From Amborella trichopoda (lineage: Eukaryota; Streptophyta; Magnoliopsida; Amborellales; Amborellaceae), in contig NW_006499810.1 of the NCBI RefSeq assembly GCF_000471905.2, forward strand, positions 3,610,896 through 3,674,895: a stretch of DNA of 64,000 bases, given 5' to 3'. Below, one piece after another: positions 43,869 through 56,950 of this stretch. The notes beneath the pieces were generated by a model. It was not told the origin of the DNA and did no database searches. It saw only the letters and a list, made by a program, of their open reading frames with translations. The first letter of the stretch is position 1. Every line of letters begins with the position of its first letter. Both the position numbers and the translations under genes were made by a program.

Positions 43869-44700
43869 GAAGTCAAACAAAGGCCTCTTATCCTTTATGT
43901 GACCGCCCTTGATGAGTCACTCGGGGCACTCCTGGCGCAGAGCAATGATGGAGGGAACGAGACAACGCTTTATTATCTCAGCCACAGAATGCAAGGGGCC
44001 GAGAAGAACTACCCTCTCATCGAAAAGATGTGTCTAGCCTTGATCTTTGCAGTACAGAAGCTCCGCCATTACTTGCTCGGTCACGAGGTCAAGTTAATCT
44101 CCAAGGCGGACCCGGTCAAGTTCCTGCTTGTCTGGACGTTTGGCCAAGTGGGCATTATTGCTGATGGAGTTCGACATCACGTATGTATCACAGAAGGCAG
44201 TCAAAGGTCAAGCCCTAGCAAACTTCCTTGCGACTCACCCAATTCCTTCAGAATCTCCCTGTCAGGTCATCTCCCGGCTGAAGAAGTTTAATGTGCGGCG
44301 CTAACTCACCCGTGGGAGATGTACTTTGACGGAGCGTTGAAGTCTAATGGAGGGGGTGCCAGAGTTGTGTTCCTGACTCACAATGGTGGAATGATTCCTC
44401 TATCCTTCTCACTTACAGAGGCATTCTCTCATAATGAAGCTGAGTATCAAGCCCTCATAATCGGACTGGAGATCGCCCAGGAGCTAGATCTGGAATAGCT
44501 AAACATCCTCGACGACTCTAAGCTAGTCATCCGACAACTTAAGGGGATTTATGATGTAAGGAAGGATACTCTCAAGCCTAATAATGACACGATCAAATCT
44601 TACATGACCTAGTTTGATGATTTCTCCCTGAGTCATATCCTTAGAAGGCTAAACTCGCAGGCTAATGCACTCTCAACGCTCAACGCCACCATTTAATTGT
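43869..44700 (+). pseudogene. Element C RNase H region
   Basis: Begins abruptly in the RT-linked connection (LYVTALDESLGALLAQSN, NYPLIEKMCLALIFAVQKLR), followed by a frameshift near 44130 and the RNase H domain. Its core is MYFDGALKS near 44320, HNEAEYQALIIGLE near 44430 and a DDSKLVI near 44510, so the acidic residues lost in B are still present. A TAG after LDLE and others break the frame. Confidence 0.85.
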
Positions 44701-46028
44701 CTTCGTCAGGGCCCACTCTAGTCTGGGTAACCGAATGGAGACACATTGACTTGAGAGCCGAAGTTGACGCAGATAATGAGAGGGAAGTCTTCCCTAAATG
44801 CCACAATATCCATTTGGGGCAGTCCTCGCAGCTAAGGATGTCATTGAGGCAGAGCAGAAAATGTCCCAAGGAAAAGAATCCAAGGTCAAGGAGCAGGAGC
44901 GTGAATTCTTCGACCCGATGTTTGTGGAGGTTGAGTAAGTAGAAGACTAAAGGGAGCCTATCATGGACTTCATAAAGAATGAGAGGCTACATTAGGATCG
45001 GGCGGAACGCAACATATGACGGATGTGTACCGAGTGTGTCCTCTTTCGTCGGTCATTTGACAGAATTTTCTTCAGATGCACCGATACACAAGAGGCAAGC
45101 CAAGTGCTCGAAGAAGTGCACTAGGGTTTTTACGGGTTGCATCAGTCCAGCCCTAAGCTCTACGAGCACATACATAGACTCAGCTATTACTGACCTTCTA
45201 TGGTGACTGAGGTCCAAAACTATGCTAAGAGATGTCAGGTTCACTCAAGCCTCATTCATCAACCCCAGCAGCCTCTCCATTCTATAGTGACATCATGGCC
45301 CTTTTTTCAGTGGGGCATGGATATTGTGGGACCTATGGACCCTCCTTCTGCCTTGGGTCATGCCTTCATTCTAACAGTGACAGACTACTTTTCCAAGTGG
45401 GTTGAAGCGATCCCTCTCAAGCAAGTTCTAGGGACCATTGTCACCAACTTTGTGTGACACCACATCATCTACCAATTCGGGGTTTCAGACCGAATAATCT
45501 CTGATAATGGCCCTCAGTTCATAAGCCATCATGTTGATCGCCTAGCCAACCAATTCGGCTTCAAGTGGAAATACTCGACTATGTACTACAAACTCCACTC
45601 CTTATTCCCTGGTCTATGGAGGTGAGGCGGTCTTACCCCTCGCGGTCCAAATACCCTCACTCCGTGTCGCTATACATCAAGGACTGACTGAAGATGAGAG
45701 GAACAAGCTCCGTTACCAAGAGTTGGACGCCCTTGATGAAAAGAGATTAGAGGCCTAGCAGAACCTAGAGCTCAATCAAGGAATAATGAAGAGAGCCTTT
45801 GACAAGCCTGTTAAGGTTCGCTCATTCGCTCATGGGGATCTAGTCTTAGCAGTCAAGAGACCGATTGTCATGCATGAGCGGCGCAAAGGAAAATTCGAGT
45901 CCAAGTGGGAAGGTCCGTTCATAGTAAAAAAGGTCACACCAAACGGGGTTTATGTACTGGCAAACTCGGATGGAGAGGAGGCAATGCCCCCTATCAACGG
46001 ACGATACCTGAAGAAGTATTATCCTTGA
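44700..46028 (+). pseudogene. Element C integrase, lacking the catalytic Glu region
   Basis: The zinc-binding region (45060-45240) is decayed. In the core the first Asp is present (QWGMDIVGPMDPPSALGHAF) and so is the second (RIISDNGPQFISHH). Directly after STMYY (45590) the sequence jumps to STPYSLVYGGEAV. The stretch that carries the catalytic Glu in B (about 31105-31250) is deleted. The C-terminal domain is open at 45786-46028 (GDLVLAVKRPIVMHERRKGK, INGRYLKKYYP). Confidence 0.88.
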
Positions 46029-47859
46029 TGTATCCCTAAATGCAGTGTGCACAGTAAAAAAAGAAGGAAATGAAAAAGAAGAACATTAAGCCAGTTCAAA
46101 AGAAGTTCATTTCTTTCATTGCATTAAAAAGAGTTACAAGTTACAATCAAAAGCCCATTACTAAGGAAGTTACAAAGCTCTTGCATTTAAAGATAAGAGG
46201 ACAGTTACATGCCAGAAAGAAATGCTCTCCTCATGAAGAAGAAGCAAACCCACTGAAGAAATGCTCTCCTCATGAAGATGAAGAAAATCCACTTGGAGAA
46301 GTTAGCTTCAGTGCCACCAAAGAGGATGGTTACAAGCCAAAGAAGAAGCTAACCATTTTCGAGTCAGCTTCAATTTATCTGACTAGGCAACCACGACGAA
46401 AAAACATGGACTTCCGTTGTGCTGGAGGACCTAGCTCCCAACAGACCGCAGCGATACATGCTTCTCATTTTTCCATCACTCTTGATCCCTGCGAGACATC
46501 GCCGTCCATGAGCATCGCCGCACGTGACTCAAGACCATGCGCAACACGATGCTACGTTCTACCATCACCACGGGCAAGCTAACGCCGGATGAGCCTATTG
46601 TCGCGATGAGCATGCTCCCGAAAGTTGTTATCGCCGACCGTGGCTTAGGGGCGCACGAAGGTGGCGCTGCATGTGACTTAATGTCGCACATGCCCTCGTT
46701 GTACCTCGCTTCCCACTGTCCCCAATTCCCAGGGGACATTAACCCTCGTGTTTCTTTGGTTTCCCCAGCTATCTCCCTACGGCGACAGTCAGCCTTCTAA
46801 CGTTCACCTCCCTCGCAATCCTTCGCGTTTCACCGAAAATACTTCTCCGACCATCAGAATTCCTTGCCAGGCCTTGTTCTTTCACCTACCGCCGTAGCGT
46901 CTCCCCGTTAGAAACACTTCTCTATCTGATGGGAATCCCTATCTAAGTTAATTCTTTCCCCTTTTCTGACAAATGGGAATACCGCAAAAATAGGTGGATA
47001 TTCCCCAAAACTCCCTGTGACCCTACGGATCACCCTTCTCCCTATTATCCCACTTCAGTAAGCTCACCACAAACTCACCAGAATTCCGCTGAGTTCTTGG
47101 TGAGTCCACTGCTCCTTCCTCTCCTCCTCTAATAACTGGAGGACTGACAGAGCCCTTTGAACTCTTTCTAACCTTCCCTTCAACCACAGAAGTACCAGAG
47201 GAGCATCCAAATGCCGGCAGGGAACCTCTGTGAACCTGGCTAAGGCCCCAACATTGTTCCATGCTCGGAGAGCCTCGACACTCTCCAAAGATGTTCGCAA
47301 GCACCTCGCGAAGGCCCACAACCCTTCGGTAAAATCGTAAAGATGGGTTTTTCCCCCTTTTATACTCAGCAGTACCACAAACTGACCTCGACAAAAATGA
47401 AATGATGCTTCAGTCCCCAGTTCCTAACGGCAATAAGGCCAGGCCAGGGAGGGTCAAGCCCGAGAACCAAAGGGTTATCGCCTCTCGCTTCACCTAAAAA
47501 CTATCATCGCACACTTCATCAGGGGGCTATCGCCGCGTGCTTCGTCAGGGAGCTATCATCGCATGCCTCGTCGAGACTATCATCGTGCACCTATTCAAAA
47601 AGTCTCACCGCACGCCTCGTTAAGGGCTACTGCCGCGCGCTTCACCAAGGGACCTAACATCATGTGCACATCATCTAGGCCTAATGCCACATGCACCATC
47701 CAACACTTAGTGCCACGCGCATGCCATGGCACCCCATATGGACCTTCGTCCTGCATCATCAGGAAGTTCATTCCCTGCACCATATTCTCACTCCTCAAGG
47801 AGTCCAATCTTAGATGACGGATCTGTTCCCCATGGAGATGCATTCCCTCACCACGTCAT

Positions 47860-49100
47860 GGTCCAGATGCATGACCCTAAACTGCATGGTTCAAACTATA
47901 TGACCTTAAACTGTAACGGAGGTCTAGTTGCATGACCTTAAACAGCTAAGTCCTAGTCACACGACTCAAAACTGTATGACCAAAAACTATAGAGAGGGTC
48001 CTACCCACACGACTTTAAAATTGCATTGCGATGGTCTGAGCTACAAGACCCTAAAACTATAACGCACGGCATGACAAATGACACACGCATAACTTTAAAT
48101 CAAGAGATGGACCACCTCTTCGCTAGGGTGAATTTCATCAACATCTATGTTGGAGTTAAATGTCTGCAAAAGGTCTTACCTACCCCTTTAATCCCCAATG
48201 AGTCCGTTTCGCACCGACATCCTAGTGAGAGTCACACCCTATTGCAATCCACTATCCCCAGGGAGTTAGGTCCATGCTTATCTTCTCAACCCCCAGCAGG
48301 GTCACGCTTGCACTCCGGATTGTCATCCCCAGTGGAGTTCCATGAAGCCCCATCATTATCCCCGTAGAGTCACACTATCCCTCCTAATCCCCGGTGAAGA
48401 TTCGCTTTTGCTAGCCACTCTTTCTAGGGCCACCATTATCGTCTAAAAGCTCTCTGCTTGTGAATAGCCCTAACTATTTTATCCCCAGGGAGCCAGACTG
48501 CTAATCACAAACCTACCCGCATATAGCTTCATCTACGTGGCAACCCATGTCATGGTCCATGCTGCATGACCTTAAACTGCACAGCCATGGTCCAAACTAT
48601 ATGACCTTAAATTGTAGCGGAGGTCTAGTTGCACAACCTTAAACTGTAGGGTCCTAGTTGCATGACTTTAAACTGCATAACTATGGTCCATGCGCATTAC
48701 CTTAAACTGCAAAGCCATGGTCCAAACTCTATGATCTTAAGCTGTAGCGGAGGTCTAGCTGCATGACCTTAAACTGCATGGTGACTTTAAACTGCATAAC
48801 CATGGTCCATGGTGCATGACCTTAAACTGCACAGCTATGGTCGAAACTATATGACCTCAAACTATAACGAAGGTCTAGTTGCACAACCTTAAACTGCATG
48901 GTCCTAGTTGCATGACTTTAAAACTGCATAACCGTGATCCATGTTGCATGACCTTAAACTGCATAGCCATGGTCCAAAGTATATGACATTAAACAGTAGC
49001 AGAGGTCTAGTTGCACGACCTTAAACTGCATAGTTCTAGTTGCATGACTTTAAACTGCATAACCACGGTCCAAGTTATAAGACCTTAAACCATAGTGCAC
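47860..49100 (+). repeat. ACCTTAAACTGC minisatellite with about 130-bp higher-order unit
   Basis: A short word, TGCATGACCTTAAACTGC, alternates with CATGGTCCAAACTATATG and GGAGGTCTAGTTGCAC. Higher-order starts are seen near 48586, 48715, 48836 and 48966. A single relative (TGTATGACCTTAAACTGC) lies in B near 34280. Confidence 0.85.
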
Positions 49101-50410
49101 GTCCTGACCAAATGATGTTAAACTGCTTTGCCTAGGTCCAACAGGCATGACCTTAATGATGCCCCCATATACGCACACACCCCCTTTTATGCTCATCTTC
49201 ATGCACGTCCTCCCTAACCGACCCGTTCGTGTGCGCACACCGCCTTCATTACCTCTCCAGTGAGACCACACACGTGCACACCCTCTGTTACATGCACCTT
49301 CGTGCATGTCTTCCCTAACCGACCCTTTCATGTGCACGCACCACCTTCATTACCTTTCCAGTGAGTCCATTTATCATTACCGTCTTTCACCATTCCCCAG
49401 CAAGTCTTACCCATGCTCACAAAATGGTGAGTCATCTCGCCAACCATACTTGCCATCAACTAGTGGGTCACCATTACTCACCCCCCATCCATTCATCATC
49501 AACTCTTCACAAGCAACCTCATGTGATCTCCTCAAAATGAGTCAAAGCCATGACCATACTCACTCATCATTACTACGGTCCAGCTGTATGACCCTAAACT
49601 ATAGTGCACGTCCTTGCCACATGACATTAAAAGGCTTCGCACAGGTCTTAAAGGCACGACCTTAAAACACACCTTACATGGCGTACACCTATACAAGGGA
49701 ACACCATGAGTAAAAATGACAGACAGGCATGGTCATGAAACCATGAGTAAAAGAGTTCCGTGGAAAATAAAACCTGGGCACGGTGAAAACCCCAAAAGGG
49801 CATCATGGGAAAAAACAGATAAAAAGGGTGGATATGACCGCAAGGTCATGGGTAAATGAGCCCAAAAATAATAGAAGTTGGCAAAAACCGTCCTTACATC
49901 GCCACTTCCCCTGTTCAAGTGAAAACCCACAAAAGGGCGCTTGGACCGATGACACAAGTTGACGCGTAACCGATGCCTCAACCGACACTCAATTCCCAAA
50001 AAATCACAATCCTAATGATGTCTATTTAAAATTCTCAAATGTCAAACATCAACCAACACTAAATGGCTCATCAAGGAGGGAGAGCCACATAAGATCTCCC
50101 ACATTTCGACATCAACAACAACAAGAGTCCTTGAGGGTGAGGACGATGACCAAAAGATCCCTCAGGAAAGCTAAAGACCATCACGAAGGTAAGAAACTGA
50201 TGAAGCTAGGGTCAAACCTATCGCAGGCTTCAAGGTATTCCTCGTCAAATCCCCCATCCTACATGGGACCAGACTTTCGGGATAGGTCAGAAGCCCCCGA
50301 CTAGACCCCGCTAGACAGGACCTACAGGATACCCTGAGCATCAAAAGAAAACCTGGTGTAGTAGTGAACAATTCCAACCAAAACTATCTTAGCACTTGGC
50401 CTCAATGTGG

Positions 50411-50692
50411 GCCTGATTCTGTCCGAGGAGGTCCTTACAAAGGCCTCATGCTTCAGAATCACAAATAGTCCCTAGAGGGTGAGGGCTTAGACAAGATCCC
50501 TGAGGCCTGATTATGTCCAAGGAGGTCCCTACAAAGGTCTCATGCTTCAGAAACACAAATAGTCCCTTAAGGGTAATGACTTCGACAAGATCCCTCAGGC
50601 TTGATTCTTTTCGAGGAGGTCCCTACAAAGGCCTCATGCTTCAAAATAAAAAATAGTCTCTTGAGGGTGAAGACTTTGACAAGATCCCTCAA
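50411..50692 (+). repeat. 94-bp tandem repeat, three copies, just before the 3' LTR
   Basis: Units start at 50411, 50505 and 50599 with GCCTGATTCTGTCCGAGGAG. The equivalent place in B has one copy. It sits less than 60 bp from the 3' LTR. Confidence 0.9.
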
Positions 50693-50751
50693 ACCTCCCG
50701 AATAATTGCACTTCTCAATTCTATCGAAGCACAACATTCGGCGGGGCATGC

Positions 50752-53464
50752 TGTTGGAAGATATTTTTCATCATCATGTGGCCCCCGCTCAATAAAAGCC
50801 TAGAAAAACAGTGGAAATTTCAACAGGGACTGGCTAAGATCTTCATGAGGCTCTTAAAAGTCTCTTGTCAAGTTTTGTCGCAATTCGACATGTCTAAGGC
50901 AATACATACTAAGAAACAGATCCGACAAAATTGGCCCCTAGCACCCAGAAACGGCCCTTATAACTAGAGGTACATTTTTGGCATCTCAAATTACTATGGG
51001 ACTATCACCATTTGATCTGGTATGGTTGAAAACATCTAAGGGTCAAATTTCAGCTCGAACGGACACTCAAAGAAAATGTTATAGGCAAAAGAGTGAAACA
51101 AAAGGAGTCGCACGCTATTCCGTGCGGCCACCCTGCAACTCCACGTCATTGAAGGGACAGTCACGAACAATGACTTTCGACACTCATATCTCACCCGTCT
51201 CAGGTCGGATCGAGCTCAAATTTGGTGAACATGTTCGTCATATCAAGATAAGCGACTCGATAGGTGACACCCCCCATTACGATACCCAAGTGCACAGAAA
51301 ATTTAGAGAGAAGTTGTTGATCTGTGAAGAAAGTGCAAAAAATTCAACAACATCATGCCTCGTTCAAGAGGTCAAATCACGCCGCTCACGACCCCGATCA
51401 ACGTGAGACCAAATCCATCACATGCGTAAGGTCTCAGGCAATCTCTGACCCAAACCCCGTACATGATGAATGGTCGGATTCCACACACGAAGCTGATGAA
51501 ACCCCTACAAATTTTGTCGCTAGAATTCTAGATTACGACCAAAATTCTAGAGTTGCAAAATCTTTGTTCGGGCATGGAATCGAGATGCATTTGTTGCCCC
51601 ATGATGGTAACGGCATGCTCAGTGTGGTCTAGTGAAGAAATCATTGAAAAATGTCAAGGAACGAGAACACTATCGATCCGAAGTTTCAAGATCCATTCAA
51701 ATTTCAAGTCACATGATTGTGCACTAAAAACACGATCCATGGCTCGAAGTTGGTATCAAAGCGATTGCCATGCTGAGCCCTATAAGAAAAAAATCATCTT
51801 TTGATCAACTGGGCATTAGAACGACCCCAGATCATCCATGAAAAATCAAGCACGTTCTAGGGCAACACAGGGACAATTATGGAAATCCACAAATTGCTAG
51901 AAGGGGCAAATCTATCATTTTGTACCTTATTTTCTAATTTATTTACTATCATTTTAATCTTAATTTTCAGCAATTAGGGTTACTTTTGATCATCCACCCA
52001 CGTTTGGGGAAAATTCTATATATACGTACCATCATTGTATGCACAAAAAAAGAAGACAGACTCAATCCCTCACAAAAGACAGAGCTTTTACTTAATACAG
52101 TTTCTCTTTCTTACCACTGCTGGGTCACATTTGGAGAGAGAGAGCAAGGCGAGAGAAACTTTTGATCGGTACCCCTAAGCATGAGGTAGATCTTCTCTCT
52201 CTTCCTTTTATTTTCTTCTCTCTCTTCGTCTTCTTCTTTCTCTTCCTCTCTTTCTTCTTCCTCTTCTCCGTCAGACTTCCTCGTGGAGGCCATGTGTGAC
52301 TGTGGCAGTGTTGTGCATGCCCCTCCCATAGTCTCATAGGTTGCGCATGGTGATGGCAGTGTCATACGCGAACCTTCTTCCCCTTTTGTTCATCTATCTC
52401 TCTCTCCCAGTGAGGCCTACAGACGGCGCTGCTCTTCGTCGTCTACAGATGTAGCTTTGACATCTCAGTGAAGAGCCCAAACGGTAAAACTCGTTGCTGC
52501 CCGTGGGGGTCTTTCCCTGTTGCGTGCCTATCGTGGATGGCGATACCTATCGTCGCCCACTTGAGGCCTCGGTACTCATCGCCGTCCTTCTTGCATCATA
52601 CGCCTGTCGTCGTGCACCTCATGAAAGCTATCGCTACGCGCTCCATGAGAGGCTATTGCCGCCCTCTCAGGGGCATGTTACCATCTTATGTTGTCAATGG
52701 CGATGTCTAGCGCCATCCGTAGTCCTCTACTCACCCTCTAGCAATGAGCAGTAGTGTCTAGCGTCGTTCCAGGGCCATGACACTATTACTCTACTGTCAT
52801 GGGTAGCAACACTTAGCGCCGTCAGGACCCTATCCCCTCCGTCGTCTCTCTCTCTTTCTTTTCACTCTCTTTCCTTCTCTTCACTCTTTTCTCTCCTCAC
52901 TTGATTGAGGTGGACTTAACCTAGCATTGCCACATCGGTCTCAGTTTCAAGTAGTATTGCCGCCGTGCTGGTCTTGAGTACCACACCCGTCTTGCTACCG
53001 CTCCGAGTCGGTCACTACCTAGCCTCGTCCCTTCATCAAGTCTTCTTCTTTTTTTGACCTTTGCTCGAAACTTCACTACATCACTCTAACCCGACACATT
53101 CTTAGCCACAAGGATGTGCAATGCCCTAAGACAATGGTGGGTCTCTTTGACCCACTTGTCTTGCAAATTAACCATAGTAGTATTATACAGAAAAACAAGG
53201 AGATTACAGGTCAAGGGAGGCAATTTCGAACTAGTTAAAGCAGCTTGGGGGCTTTACAACGTGATCTAAGATGGTGCCCACGTGAGCCTGCCCGAGTAAG
53301 TCCCGAACCCACCTTAAATTCCTCTCTCATCGGTTGGTATATCTGGCCTTGCTTTTGAGAAAGGTTCTAAGAGAGCGATCTCAAATCCTGGGTTCACTGA
53401 AAACCTGAGATATGTGTCGTCAGATCATCTAAATCCTAAAGGCGAGATCGAGGCACGTAACCAA
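50752..53464 (+). repeat. Element C 3' LTR
   Basis: Starts TGTTGGAAGATATTTTTCAT and ends GCACGTAACCA. Same TATA, CT tract and U5 order as the 5' LTR. The purine-rich GGCGGGGCATGC just upstream is the likely polypurine tract. Confidence 0.92.
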
Positions 53465-53645
53465 TGAGAAATTATCTTTGGGACATGCCTTATCGAGGTC
53501 TCTATAGTCGACACACACTCGGATCTTCTCGTCTTTCTTGGGTACGACCACATTGTTGGCCAACCACTATGAGTAATCGACAGGGGTAACGAATTTTTCC
53601 TTGAGCAGTTTATAGATTTCTTCTTTGATTTTGAGCTCAAGGTGG
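53465..53645 (-). pseudogene. Element A RT, first part
   Basis: The minus strand reads the RT fingers region: ELKIKEEIYKLLKEKFVTPV, then a TAG, then VVPKKDEKIRVCVDYRDLDK and ACPKDNF up to the border of element C. The domain continues at 39948 downward. The TAG stands near 53570. Confidence 0.9.
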
Positions 53646-54850
53646 GTCTTTTAAAGTTAGAGTTTCTGCCTTACAAGTTTGCCCCTTTGTTGAATATTAG
53701 GTGATGTTGCACCAATGTGGGATCTAACCCTGGCATATCATTATATTATCAGGCAAAGACATCGCGCTATTCCTTGAGAAAGGAAATCATATTTTCTCGC
53801 TTCTCAGGAGATAGGGAGGTTCCAATCTTAGTTAACCTCGGGTCCTTCTCAGTTCCTACGTTTAGGTCGATCGCCTCTTTTATGATAGTCGTTGGGTCAC
53901 CATCGAACCTCTTCTTGAATTGCTCAACATGAGAAGTGAGTTCCTCAGATTGAGGGATTTCTTCAGACTCTTGGCTCTCTTGATCTTTGTCTTGGTCATC
54001 CAATTCGTCGTCTTGGGTTTATGCACCGTTACTGGGCTATTTTAAGTGTTCGTCATTTTTTAAAATTCGTTTTCAATACTAATTTTATCATGTTTTGAAT
54101 TTTCGGCAGATTTTGAAGTATCACAAGAGGTGTCCCTTATGGGACTCGATAGATATGTTGGGGACTGGACGAGCAGGGTGGTTAGGTGGCCAGCCTGTGC
54201 CTATCCGTTTTTTGGCATCGGGACTTAAAGGTACCGCTGGTATGCTTCCAATGATTCTTGAGATACGTGAATGATTGACCAATTTTTTCCTTGGGTTTGA
54301 ATAGGCAGATGAGCATGCTTGGCTGTGTTAGAGCTAATTGTGTATACTTCCAAATCCAGGTCAGCATAAAGGTCTTCAATTCCCAGATTTTGTGTGTGGA
54401 AGAAGAATTATCAACCTTTGGGGAATCAAGGATCACCTTTGGCCATTTTGAAGGATGGGCATCGAGAGGATCGAGGCTTTGAATTCCTCCGGATACAAAG
54501 TTTGGATGGCTTGAAGGCCTCATCCAGCTTTGAAATAAGGTGAGAGTACACCCGAGTCCCCTTCGATCCCCATTTTTAGTTTTGGCTTAAGGTGATTCAG
54601 AAATTGCCTCAGTTACGCCTTGCCCTTCACTCCTCAAGCCTTGGCCTGGTTGGAAGCCTTGGGAGAAGAGCATTTGGCAAGCTTCAAGGAACCCGAAACT
54701 GTATTGATGTTGACATTGGAAAATGTCATCAATCGAGGTGGAAGTTTGCAAGATTTGGGGAACAGGGTCACCGGCTTCTAGACGTAAGGTGGCACAATCA
54801 GCTTGATCGAAGGAAGTGAGTGGGATTTCTCTAAGCTCGACCCTTACAAC
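53646..54850 (-). pseudogene. Element A protease-RT linker with a G-patch-like segment
   Basis: The acidic part is open at 53767-54003 (DDQDKDQESQESEE, then TKIGTSLSPEKRENMISFL), the usual lead-in to RT. Further upstream (54600-54760) is FSQGFQPGQGLRSEGQGV, a Gly-rich segment like the G-patch seen between protease and RT in several plant Ty3/gypsy elements. The middle (54050-54550) is frameshifted. Function of the linker in the virus-like particle is not established. Confidence 0.6.
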
Positions 54851-54856
54851 TAGCTG

Positions 54857-55357
54857 TCAGTTACCTATATTAGGATTAAGAAAACAATGGGGTTCAACAC
54901 ATACCTTCGCGACACCATTTTTATTCAAAAATTTGAGGCATTGATGGAGTGTAGAGGCGATCACGAGGTTTTCTTGTAGCCATGGTATTCCTAGCAGCAT
55001 GTTGAATGAAGGTTTTATGTCCAAGACATAAAACTTTATCACTAAGATGATAGGGCCGATCTTGAGTGTGAGAGGCAGTATGCCTTCAGCTTGTCTCTTG
55101 GTCCCATCGTATGCTGCGATAGTTAGTTGACATGGCTCAAAGTCATCCGGGCTTTTGCCTATCTGCTTCACTATTTTCAAAGGGCATATATTTAAGGATG
55201 CCCCATTATCGACAAGCACTCTCTGTATCTCATATCCTTGCATGAAATTGGTGATGTGCAGAGGTTGGACATGAAAGCGGTTGAAGCTGACTAGGATGTC
55301 TTCGTCGATGAATACTATTGGTGTTGGTGCCATCAGTTGGTCGATCATTCCGCACAA
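54857..55357 (-). pseudogene. Element A retropepsin-like protease
   Basis: Open for 166 codons. The active-site strand reads QRVLVDNGASLNICPL with the catalytic Asp present (DNGA triad). The C-terminal half has LTIAAYDGTKRQAEGILPLT, FYVLDIKPSFNMLLGIPWLQ and TLHQCLKF, the standard fold-closing block. This is the only protease in the window with an intact triad, but the polyprotein around it is broken. Confidence 0.9.
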
Positions 55358-56950
55358 CTCATCTGGCTATGTGTTGCTTGGGATGTGTGTCTTAGCGAGG
55401 ACCTTTTCGATCTGGGCACTTTGTGCTAGTGAATCAGCAAGCAGCTCCAAGATGGAGATTTGAGCCTGAATCTTTGAATTTCTTTATTCTGTTCGTGATC
55501 TGCGACCCTTGCTGATTGTCTGGCTTTTGAGGTGTTTCCCATTCTTTCATCGAAAGTATCGACAATCAATTGAATGGGTTTAAACACTCGGCCTCTTCGG
55601 GTTAGGGAATCAACCTCGCCAACTTGATGTTCGATAGGGTCATCCCTAGCGAGAGTAATGGAAGGTTTCGGGGTGTTGGCCCCTTGTTTAGGAGATGAAA
55701 CCTTTTCATTGATTCTAATCATATCTAGCGTATCATCTTCTCCATATTTGTCCCATTTGGGAAGGTTATCAAGGTTTGGAGATGAAGGGTTTCCTCTTAG
55801 AAGGCTCAAAAGATCTTCCTCGGACTCTTCAAAGTGATGATCACAAGCCAATATGAATTGATTGGGATCATCTTCTTCGTCTCCACTCTCAATCATGTGA
55901 ATGATGACGTTCTATTTTAAGTTGTCTTGAGCTCCCAAATTTTCGGTCGTTGTGACCATATTTTTGGGGAGAGGATTTGTGAAGATACCCATTTTTTGAT
56001 TAGGCTCTTTGACAGGTTGATTTCTAGGTGCGACAGTGATGTCCCCCCTATTTATTAACCCTTGAATCACTCGTCTCAAATACAAGCAGTTTTGAGAATC
56101 ATGAGTATGGTTTTGATGCCATTTGCACTACTTACTCTTATCCGTGACTTAAAATGGTGGTTCAGATGGTGGCGGGAGATAAACCATATTTCTAACCAGG
56201 AGTAATTCCAACACTTTTTCTAATGGGTCTTTGAGAGGGGTGAAATTATCCTTTCGCCTTTGATTATTATTTTGAGCGTTGGCTCTAAGTTGACCCCTTC
56301 GATTTTGGTTCCGATTGTTGTGCTCAGTGGCTGAACCTTGAGTCGGTCCTTTAACGACAATCTCATTAACTTGACCAGAAGCATTCCCCTTCTTATTATT
56401 TTTGTTCTTATTTTGGAGAGTTGTTATCGGTTTATTGTCGGGCCTGGTACTGAGGGTATTCCTTTGGCCCTTTCATCTTGCGCCACCCGCTCAATCATGG
56501 AGTCGAAAAGGTGGGGGATAAGACCTTGGCTGAAGAAGGTCTTGTATTTGGGAACAACGTTTTCTAAGGCTATGCAAATTTTGGCTGGGTCTGTAAGTGG
56601 ACATTCTATGACCCGCATCGTCGCCTCGCGAAATCATCTGATGAAATCCTTGAAGGATTGTCCTGGGTTTTGTTTCGTTGCACTGAGCTTGCCCAGGGAG
56701 AGAGGTCTTGGTGTCGACCCGCGATAGTGAGAGACGAATAAGTTGAGCATCTCGTCTAGAGTGTGCGGTTGAACCCCTTTACTATTCATGATACTCAGAC
56801 GAAGCCCAGTCGAACCCCTTTATTATTAATGATTTTTCAGGCGGAGCCTACCTTTCGGACCACACAGATTGCAGGATTAGGAGTGGACCCTTGGGACTCT
56901 ACCTCTAATTGGAGACCTGGGCGTTGGATAATGGATTGACCTGAGTTATA
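55358..56950 (-). pseudogene. Element A gag
   Basis: The capsid part at 56424-56800 includes LSATKQNPGQSFKDFI, FREATMRVIECPLTDPAKIC and FFSQGLIPHLFDSMIERVAQ, typical for the C-terminal half of plant Ty3/gypsy gag. A CX2HX4HX4C knuckle (CKWHQNHTHDSQNC) lies near 56090-56135, followed by LYLRRVIQGLINRG. A long acidic region follows (55426-55896). The N-terminal half is not readable and frame breaks are frequent. Confidence 0.8.

Larger units (their letters stand above)
46029..50751 (+). other. Element C 3' region
   Basis: Non-coding and repeat-rich: TATCATCGCRYRCCTCRTC units at 47480-47700, an ACCTTAAACTGC minisatellite at 47860-49100, GTGCGCACAC words at 49160-49350, and three 94-bp units at 50411-50692. 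The frame at 46070-46582 just after integrase shows no family likeness and is treated as chance. Confidence 0.75.
39949..53464 (+). mobile_element. Element C: internally deleted Ogre-like retrotransposon, 13.5 kb
   Basis: LTRs of 2.8 and 2.7 kb, the tRNA-Arg-like primer site, leader-ORF remnant, RNase H and integrase remnants, and a 4.7 kb repeat-rich 3' region. Gag, protease and RT are absent: sequence passes from the leader ORF directly into the RNase H connection near 43870. It belongs with B by pol, primer site and LTR ends, but its LTR body and tandem repeats differ, so it is a separate family. It sits in A's RT, antisense to A. Confidence 0.92.

Noticed and set aside
46070..46582. 170-codon frame directly after the element C integrase
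   Set aside because: No family likeness, it runs through degenerate repeats, and the matching place in element B has no such frame.
47023..47394. Minus-strand frames of 123 and 104 codons
   Set aside because: Overlapping phases in noncoding 3' region of C; no recognisable domain.
54591..54819. Plus-strand frame of 75 codons
   Set aside because: Antisense shadow of element A's G-patch-like linker.
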